24,805 nt of DNA from the NCBI RefSeq assembly GCF_000208925.1, contig NW_001914876.1:3081-27885 (forward strand). Reading direction: 5' to 3'. Positions 19,410 to 24,805 of the stretch are shown here, piece by piece. The position numbers and the translations under genes are program-made. Every line of letters starts with the position of its first letter. The stretch's first letter is position 1. The notes beneath the pieces were generated by a model that was given only the letters and a program-made list of their open reading frames with translations, was not told where the DNA came from and searched no databases. The stretch is from Entamoeba histolytica HM-1:IMSS (taxonomy: Eukaryota; Evosea; Mastigamoebida; Endamoebidae).

Positions 19410-20597
19410 ATGAAAAGACCAGAAGTAGATATTGTGATTGAGAAAACCTCGTTTTTGATGGAGAAAATGGAATATACTGAACAATATGGTACAATCTACT
19501 TTGATCGATTGAAGAGACTAAGACCATTATTAGAAATTTCAGTAAAAAAAGTAGATAGTAATATTTGTATTGTTGAGAAATTATCACATATTCCACAAGG
19601 AAGAGTAGCTCTTATTGGTACGTTATTTAAAAAATCAAAAAAGATTCCTACATTGTTAAATCAATACAAAAGCATTAAAAGTGTTGATTCAATTAGTTTT
19701 GATGAAGATTCATATGTTGATGACTCAGATACTTGTTATTTAGAAGATATAACAAGTCATGTAAATTTAATTATTGATAAAGATCAATTAGCTCATATAG
19801 TCAGTGGAACAGCATTGGCTGTAATTGGAGAATTAAGTAATGATTCATCTTTTGAAATAAAATCAATTTTATATCCTTATGATAAACCAAAACCAACTAA
19901 ATTAATTGAAGATGAGACTCGTTGTTATATTGCTCTTGTAAATGACATCCAATATTCAAGTGAAAAAAAAGATCTTATTCTTCATAATATCTTATCAAAT
20001 GAATTACCTTTCCCATTAATTGCTCATGCTATTCTAATTGGAAAACATGTCTCAGACCCTTCTTTCATTCCTCAATATGATTGGTTTTTAAGCTCTGTTT
20101 GTAATAATCTCAATATTGTTACTATTCCTTCTCGTGATGATCCAACAAACGCTGTCTATCCTTACCAACCAATTCATCCATCAATATTTGCACATGCATC
20201 TTCAAAATCAACATATCACTCAACAACAAATCCATCAATTATATCATTTAATGGTGTAAGAACATTAATATTATCAGGAGATGTTATTCAACATTATATG
20301 AAATTGACTACATTCAAAACAGTTAATGAGGTAATTCTACAATTGTTTCAGTGTGGACATTTATGTCCTTGTGCACCATCTACATTCCCATGTTTTCCTG
20401 CATCTAGTGATCCTTTTATACTTGAAGAACCATTCCCTGATGTAATAGTAATTGGAGGATTTCCAGAACAATGTGATAGTTTTAATTTCATGGGAAAGAC
20501 TATTACTATTGTTACTGTACCCTCATTTGCAAAGCAAAAGACTATTATATTATTTGATTTTGAAAACAAATTAATCAAACCAATCAAAATTGATTGA
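19410..20597 (+). CDS. POLD2: DNA polymerase delta small (B) subunit
   Basis: This 395-residue protein follows POLD2/Pol31/Cdc1 from end to end. The N-terminal YFDRLKRLRPLLE matches the family YxxRLxxxRPxLE. The OB-fold part includes GRVALIGTLFKK, DTCYLEDITSHVNL and IVSGTALAVIGELS. The calcineurin-like (inactive) phosphoesterase part includes HAILIGKHVSD, VTIPSRDDPTNAVYPYQPIHPSIF, TNPSIISFNGVRTLILSGD, LFQCGHLCPCAPSTFPCFP, SSDPFILEEPFPDVIVIGG and a final ITIVTVPSF. The canonical metal-binding His/Asp set of active phosphoesterases is not complete, as in other polymerase B subunits. The protein supports the catalytic subunit of DNA polymerase delta at the replication fork. The ATG at 19410-19412 is preceded by an initiator-like element. 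Confidence 0.96.
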   Translation: MKRPEVDIVIEKTSFLMEKMEYTEQYGTIYFDRLKRLRPLLEISVKKVDSNICIVEKLSHIPQGRVALIGTLFKKSKKIPTLLNQYKSIKSVDSISFDEDSYVDDSDTCYLEDITSHVNLIIDKDQLAHIVSGTALAVIGELSNDSSFEIKSILYPYDKPKPTKLIEDETRCYIALVNDIQYSSEKKDLILHNILSNELPFPLIAHAILIGKHVSDPSFIPQYDWFLSSVCNNLNIVTIPSRDDPTNAVYPYQPIHPSIFAHASSKSTYHSTTNPSIISFNGVRTLILSGDVIQHYMKLTTFKTVNEVILQLFQCGHLCPCAPSTFPCFPASSDPFILEEPFPDVIVIGGFPEQCDSFNFMGKTITIVTVPSFAKQKTIILFDFENKLIKPIKID

Positions 20598-20783
20598 AAA
20601 TAAATTCAATTGACTGAAATGAGTAAAGCAATGTACTTTTCATCTAATTTTTATTTCAAAGCAACGAACTATTGCAATAACAAATGAATCAAAAAATGAA
20701 AGACTTTCAACTGACTTTATTAAGTAATGGTCTTTCTGTTTTGATAATTCATATTTCACAACTGCCTCTATTGTCTTTATAAG

Positions 20784-20830
20784 TTTTTTTTTTTTTTTTA
20801 ATGAGACAATCTGTTTATAACAAAAAAAAA
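20784..20830. repeat. T16 and A9 homopolymer runs in inverted arrangement
   Basis: A run of 16 T (20784-20799) and a run of 9 A (20822-20830) flank 22 bp between the 3' ends of POLD2 and the LOR-like gene. They could pair as a nine-base stem in RNA from either strand. The runs may serve as 3' processing context; homopolymers are common in this genome. Confidence 0.5.
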
Positions 20831-21412
20831 TTACAAACTATTTTGTGGAGAAAAGAGTTGTAGATTCTTTGAAGATGGATAACAAGGTTCTGTAAAGTGG
20901 AGGTACTTCTTTTTATCCACTAAAACAAATTATTACCTAAAAATTAATTAAAATAATAACAAACAAACTGAATAATTCTGGTTGTTTAGAAATTAATAAA
21001 TCTTTCCCTTCTCTTCCAGAAGTATTAATTGTTCTCACCACCATATTAGTATGATGTTGAACATAGATGGTATAAAGATGAAACTGTCTGGAATACACTT
21101 TGTAACTATGACCTGTTCTTCTAAATACTCAATTACCATTAATCTTTACATTAAATACTAACGAAATATAACAAACCGAATAATTCCTATCAATTCATTT
21201 CTTGAATTATAAATATGAATCATTGTATTAAATCCAAAACAATAATCAGTGTGATACGTTTCTTGTCCAACTTCATCAATCATTACATAACAAGTCCATC
21301 CAATTCCAAGTTCAATTAATTTATATAAGTGATATTGTTTTTTATCCATCTTTTTTGTAGAAGAAAATGAAAGACTTCCCGAAGGATATATTCTTGTTGA
21401 AGAACACAACAT
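20831..21412 (-). CDS. LURP-one-related (LOR)-like protein in three exons, possibly frameshifted at its 5' end
   Basis: The proposed exons are 21177-21412, 20969-21120 and 20831-20919, joined in phase (158 residues). The core reads WTCYVMIDEVGQETYHT, FGFNTMIHIYNSRNELIGIIR, then across the splice RTGHSYKVYSRQFHLYTIYV. It fits the LOR/scramblase-like repeat (xxIxDExGxxxY, LxIYxxxxELIGxIxR, then a YxVY strand). Both introns have GTTTGT donors and AG acceptors. Exon 3 is the least certain; without the second splice the frame ends about a dozen codons after the donor. The start is unclear: I give the first in-frame ATG (21410-21412), but an overlapping frame from ATG 21429 looks like a better N-terminus (see findings). 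LOR proteins have no single known function. A pseudogene is a live alternative. Confidence 0.6.
20920..20968 (-). other. Intron 2 of the LOR-like gene (49 nt)
   Basis: The donor GTTTGT starts at 20968 and the acceptor TTTTAG ends at 20920. The alternative acceptor ending at 20937 would give a 32-nt intron, shorter than expected, and an early stop. Confidence 0.5.
21121..21176 (-). other. Intron 1 of the LOR-like gene (56 nt)
   Basis: The donor GTTTGT lies at 21176-21171 and the acceptor ATTTAG ends at 21121. Splicing joins CG to A to make an Arg codon and keeps the frame open for 50 more codons. The unspliced frame stops at 21158. Confidence 0.75.
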
Positions 21413-21937
21413 ATACCTTTTAATTGCATTGTCGTTCAATAGAGAGTTAAATTATATGAATGTTATCACTTTCATTGGATGACTTTCTTATCAGATTCCG
21501 TTTAATCTTTTTTTTTAATTATCGTTTTGATATGTTTTTATAAGTCTGTCTATTCTCTAGTTCAAATAAAATTTGATAGTACTAACAATTCATGTCTTCA
21601 TTTAGTCTTATATTGATTCTAATAATATGAATAAACGAAATACACTGTATTAATTCTTGTTTGTATTGTGTCTTGTATGTCAACACTAACTTGTTTTTTT
21701 TGTAAATGACATATAGTGTGCTTCGTGAAAATGAAGGTCATTTAGTATTGAAACTTGGTCAAACTACACTCTCTTAATAATTAAATAAATTATTTATTTT
21801 AACCAATTGTAATGAATGATTTATGCCATAATTACTCACATGTATTATTCAACAAAAGCTATATTTTGTATTAAATAAATAAATATTACATTGAATAGTA
21901 TATAGATAAACAACTAACTTAAAAAAACTTCATTTCT
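21413..21937. other. Intergenic region between the LOR-like gene and the Ras-like gene
   Basis: This 525-bp A+T-rich stretch lies between two minus-strand genes and should hold the LOR promoter and the Ras-like 3' UTR. An alternative 5' coding frame of the LOR gene may extend into it to 21429. Nothing else supportable was found. Confidence 0.5.
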
Positions 21938-22531
21938 TCAAAATAAACAACACCCTTTCTCCTTTTTAGGTTTTTCTATTGTCCAGATTTCTTCTTCTAT
22001 AGAATATTTATATTCAACTACATTTCTTGTTATTATATCAAAGATTTGATTAATGTTTTCATTTGTTTTAGCACTGCATTCAAGAAATGGACATTTGACA
22101 CTATCTGCATATTCTATACCGTCTTCTTTCGTTACCTGTCTTTCATTTTCTAAGTCACATTTATTTCCAACTATAATAATTGGAATTACTTCATTCTCAT
22201 CTTTGTCTTTAACTCGATAAATTTCTTTATAAATTCCTTTCATTTCTTCAAATGATTCTTTTGATGTAATAGAATATATTAATATAAACCCATCGCTCTG
22301 CTTTATGTATAAGTCTCTCAATATAGAAAACTCATCTCCACTACACGGATCAGCAACATCTATTATAATAGAAATATCATCAACTTTCATTACCGTTCGA
22401 TACTCATCTTCAATACCTGGGTCATACATTTGAACAAAATATCCAGAGAAGAATCGGATTAAGACTGAAGTTTTACCAGAATCAATTTTTCCTAATAGAA
22501 CCAATTTATATGGCTTATCACTAACACTCAT
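21938..22531 (-). CDS. Atypical Ras-like small GTPase with altered G motifs
   Basis: This 197-residue protein aligns with Ras along the whole G domain (KLVLLG, YDPGIEDEYR, FILIYSITSKESFEE, VGNKCD with N123, ECSAK with S153) and ends CCLF, a CAAX box whose Phe favours geranylgeranylation. The nucleotide-binding P-loop Gly/Lys/Thr (G14, G19, K20, T21) are kept. Key catalytic positions are changed. At Ras Thr35 there is Gly39, and at Gly60 and Gln61 there are Ser64 and Gly65 in DPCSGDE instead of DTAGQE. At Gly12 there is Ile16. Loss of Gln61 and of the DxxG glycine predicts poor GTP hydrolysis or poor switching, as in Rnd-type proteins. A short insertion (DKDENE) lies before NKCD. The protein should act on membranes through its prenyl anchor. 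The start is ATG 22529-22531. Confidence 0.93.
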   Translation of the reverse strand: MSVSDKPYKLVLLGKIDSGKTSVLIRFFSGYFVQMYDPGIEDEYRTVMKVDDISIIIDVADPCSGDEFSILRDLYIKQSDGFILIYSITSKESFEEMKGIYKEIYRVKDKDENEVIPIIIVGNKCDLENERQVTKEDGIEYADSVKCPFLECSAKTNENINQIFDIITRNVVEYKYSIEEEIWTIEKPKKEKGCCLF

Positions 22532-23913
22532 TTGAAACTAACTCTTTTATTAGTTTTTTATAAATCGTTTTTATAACTATGTGAATTAATTTGAATTTTT
22601 GAATATTCTTTAAAGTATTTAACACCATTACTTCATATCTTTTTATTCGTTTGATTATTTTATTTTTTATTCAAAAAAAAAATGTTTTAGTTATTGTTTT
22701 TAATAATGTACTTCCAATTTCATATTCTTTTTATTGTAATTAACACACTGAGTTTTTTTGCTTCACTTTATTTTTGTTGTGTTATTTTTTAAAATTGGAT
22801 TTAGTTCTAATACCATCTCATCAACTACAGTAATGTTTGATGGGAATAGCTATCTAACAAACCAATGGAACTAAAAGACAGTGATGTTATATGTTTTATT
22901 AAGACTAAGCAATGTAATTATTGAAGTGATAGTCTTTTTAATTTTAAAAAACTTCCTCAAAAAACATAAGCCAATTTATATTTCTTTTACTCCTTTTCAT
23001 TATAATTCCTATTTTTGGGGGATATTCATAACTTGGATTATTAAAAAAGCTTTATTTTAATACGCCATGCCTTCCACCCTCTTTGCTTACAGCGTCATTT
23101 CTCATATTCTTGATATTCTTTAGACTTGTGTCATCTATAAAATACTCAATTTGTTATTAAATGTTCAATGAAGAATTAATTACAACAAATCACATTCTGA
23201 TAACATACTAAATATCCAACAAACTATATTTTCTTCTAAATCACTAGAATAAATAACAATATTCCTATTTCAAAGATAGACTTGCATCTAATGAAATGAC
23301 AAGAATCTACACCTTTTCAAATTCGTCATTTGACTGAGAAAGAATAAAGATATGTGATAAAACCAATACATTAAAACATAAAACCATTATTTTTGACAAA
23401 AGTGTTATTTATAAATCAGTTATTTTTATTATTTAAAAAGAACCAAATTTTCTATTCTATTAACTTCTATGAGTCAATTATAACTACAATACGTGTTTTC
23501 AAAGGAATAAACAACAATTCAAATGTCTTAAAATAAACAACAACCCAATAACGTTTTCAATCTCGTTGTGTGTTATACTACTTATTTATTATCTTCTTTT
23601 CTAAAACTCTTCAAAAATAATCCAAATCCAATGAGAAAACACTAATTTCAATATTTTAAACAAAGAAAGGAAAGTTCAGGTAAAAAGAGTTTGTTATAAA
23701 TAAAATTAGATTCAACACCAACAACAATATTTTCTGTGCTTTTTCAATAAGATAAAGAAAAGTACAGAAATAACCTGAAAAAACACGTCAAATGAAATTT
23801 ACAAAGGGGGGTTGAAAGACTTAAAGCAAATTCCTAAAAATACAATACTTAACATTAACTTTTTATTATTTCTTAATAAAAAAAAAATACTTACCAACTT
23901 CATTCATCTTATC
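22532..23913. other. A+T-rich intergenic region of about 1.4 kb
   Basis: The region separates the divergent Ras-like and endosulfine genes and should contain both promoters. A TATA-like box lies near 22560 on the minus strand, about 30 nt before the Ras-like start. A frame of 58 codons at 22884-23060 (+) is hydrophobic and of a length expected by chance. A local G+C-rich island lies at about 23061-23096. An open TTG-started stretch leads into the endosulfine ATG but has no ATG of its own. No RNA gene was seen. Confidence 0.5.
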
Positions 23914-24165
23914 ATGCAAACCACACAACCTCCTAACACTGAAAAATATGGAATGATGAGAAAATCTCTCAATAGACAACGTCATTACTTTGATTCAGCT
24001 GAATGGAGCATTAGAAATAGTTTATCTCCTGAAGCTAAATCTATCAACAAAGAAGAATTTCCAGTTGAGTCACTTCAACCATATGATATTGTTATGTTAA
24101 CACAGTCTAAGAAAGAACAAACGTCCAGTCCATTTTCAAAGTCTCAGAAGTGTGTACATAATTGA
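23914..24165 (+). CDS. ENSA: Endosulfine (ENSA/ARPP-19/Igo)-like PP2A regulator
   Basis: This is an 83-residue protein. The core EKYGMMRKSLNRQRHYFDSAEW matches the endosulfine signature, in which a KYP..-L..+LQ+..KYFDSGDY block is the heart of the family. The phosphorylated Ser of other endosulfines aligns with S28 in F26-D27-S28. In yeast and animals this Ser is phosphorylated by Greatwall/Rim15, and the protein then inhibits PP2A-B55. Here the residues after Ser are A-E-W instead of G-D-Y; the acidic position is kept as Glu. The remaining tail is short, polar and without the PKA site seen in vertebrate ENSA. I place the start at ATG 23914-23916 because the upstream part of the frame has no ATG. 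Function by family is likely; the partner kinase is not in this window. Confidence 0.85.
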   Translation: MQTTQPPNTEKYGMMRKSLNRQRHYFDSAEWSIRNSLSPEAKSINKEEFPVESLQPYDIVMLTQSKKEQTSSPFSKSQKCVHN

Positions 24166-24362
24166 ATAGAATTCTGGTGAATGTATTAAAAAAGAGGGTT
24201 TGATATAATAAAGAGAAATACAATTATTCATTCTTTTTTATGTGGTGAAGAAATTTAATTTCCTCTCATTAATATTTAATTAATTATTCTTCTTCTTATT
24301 CCTTTTTTTTGTAGTGAGAATATAAAAATGATTTTAAACCCAAAAATGACAATACATACTTT

Positions 24363-24805
24363 TCAATAGAGAATAAATGAAGCTGATTGACTAATACTTT
24401 GACTTTCAATTCCATTTGTTAAATTACTCATCACTGAATTATTTCCATCATTTCCAGAAATTACTTCATCAGCTCCACTTGACTCATTTTTTAATTGATC
24501 TTTTTCATTTAATGTATTTAAACATTCATTGAGATATCGAATCTCTTCATTGACATCTAATAATTAAATATTGACAATAACTCAATTAAAACAAATAAGA
24601 AGAACAAACCTTTAATTCGTTGTTTGATAACTGACATTTTATATAATACTCCTGATTTTTCATTAAAGTTGTTAATACTCAATTGATTAATTTCATTTAC
24701 TATTTGTTTAAATCTCTTTGTCATTGGTTGACTTGAATTGAAATATATATCAATTAACTGTTGACTTTCTGGTGAAATATAATTTCTTATTTCATCAATA
24801 GACTT
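24363..24805 (-). CDS. Unrecognised coiled-coil-like protein, one intron visible (5' end cut by the window)
   Basis: The visible exons are 24610-24805 (continuing past the right edge) and 24363-24556, joined in phase to give the last about 129 residues. The first exon is helical with patterns such as SPESQQLIDIYF, TKRFKQIVNEINQL and YKMSVIKQRIK. Exon 2 continues the helix (NEEIRYLNECLNTLNEKDQL), then a low-complexity Ser/Asn/Gly tail ends at TGA 24363-24365. A coiled-coil is likely from the spacing of Leu/Ile, which continues across the splice. I do not recognise the family. The gene is convergent with the endosulfine gene, with 197 bp between stop codons. Confidence 0.8.
24557..24609 (-). 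other. Intron of the right-edge gene (53 nt)
   Basis: The donor GTTTGT lies at 24609-24604 and the acceptor TTATTAG ends at 24557. Splicing after the first base of a codon makes Asp and keeps a coiled-coil-like frame open on both sides; unspliced, the frame is broken. Confidence 0.88.

Noticed and set aside
19327..19596. 89-codon minus-strand frame across the ATG4-POLD2 promoter
   Set aside because: It overlaps the POLD2 coding start in antisense and has a low-complexity hydrophobic sequence; it is a shadow.
22850..22930. Possible tiny exon on the minus strand bounded by TTTTAG and GTTTGT
   Set aside because: The exon would be about eight bases long and no coding exons could be joined on either side.
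22884..23060. 58-codon hydrophobic frame starting with ATG
   Set aside because: About one frame of this length is expected by chance in this much A+T-rich sequence; there is no homology signal.
1..24805. CRISPR arrays, bacterial operons, insertion sequences
   Set aside because: The genome is eukaryotic, and no regular spacer-repeat array, transposase or polycistronic layout is present.

Overview
The window is eukaryotic and almost certainly from the genus Entamoeba, probably the histolytica/dispar/nuttalli group. It is very A+T-rich, and its compact genes mostly lack introns. Where introns occur they are about 50-70 nt and start with GTTTGT and end in AG. One gene encodes an N-terminal F-box-like plus leucine-rich-repeat protein of a type expanded in Entamoeba. 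The species cannot be fixed by eye.

Layout, left to right. A 3'-truncated gene for the SSU-processome WD40 protein DCAF13/Sof1 runs off the left edge on the minus strand. A gene desert of about 3.5 kb follows, with no supportable gene. Two minus-strand genes come next: a type I membrane protein with an FG-GAP-like extracellular region, and a long beta-propeller/alpha-solenoid-like protein of unknown identity. On the plus strand are a complete P4-ATPase (lipid flippase) and an ElaA-type GNAT acetyltransferase. A minus-strand run then holds NOL10/Enp2 (one intron), an LRR protein with STK11IP-like architecture, an F-box-like/LRR protein and the autophagy protease ATG4. ATG4 is divergent from, and 92 bp away from, plus-strand POLD2 (DNA polymerase delta small subunit). 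Further right are a three-exon LURP-one-related (LOR) gene that is easily missed, an atypical Ras-like GTPase, a small endosulfine-like PP2A regulator (plus strand), and the 3' part of an unrecognised one-intron gene at the right edge.

These are mostly independent housekeeping and regulatory genes, not an operon-like system. Themes that recur are ribosome biogenesis (DCAF13 and NOL10, both of the small-subunit processome), membrane traffic and autophagy (flippase, ATG4, possibly the solenoid protein), and signalling (Ras-like protein, endosulfine, STK11IP-like LRR protein). The observations most worth checking are the Ras-like protein with altered G-motif residues, the hidden LOR gene with a possible one-base frameshift, the endosulfine with a variant FDSxxx core, the short NOL10 lacking its usual C-terminal region, and a helically phased triple repeat upstream of the F-box-like gene. 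Several reading frames in this window open with TTG; I moved those starts to the first suitable ATG.
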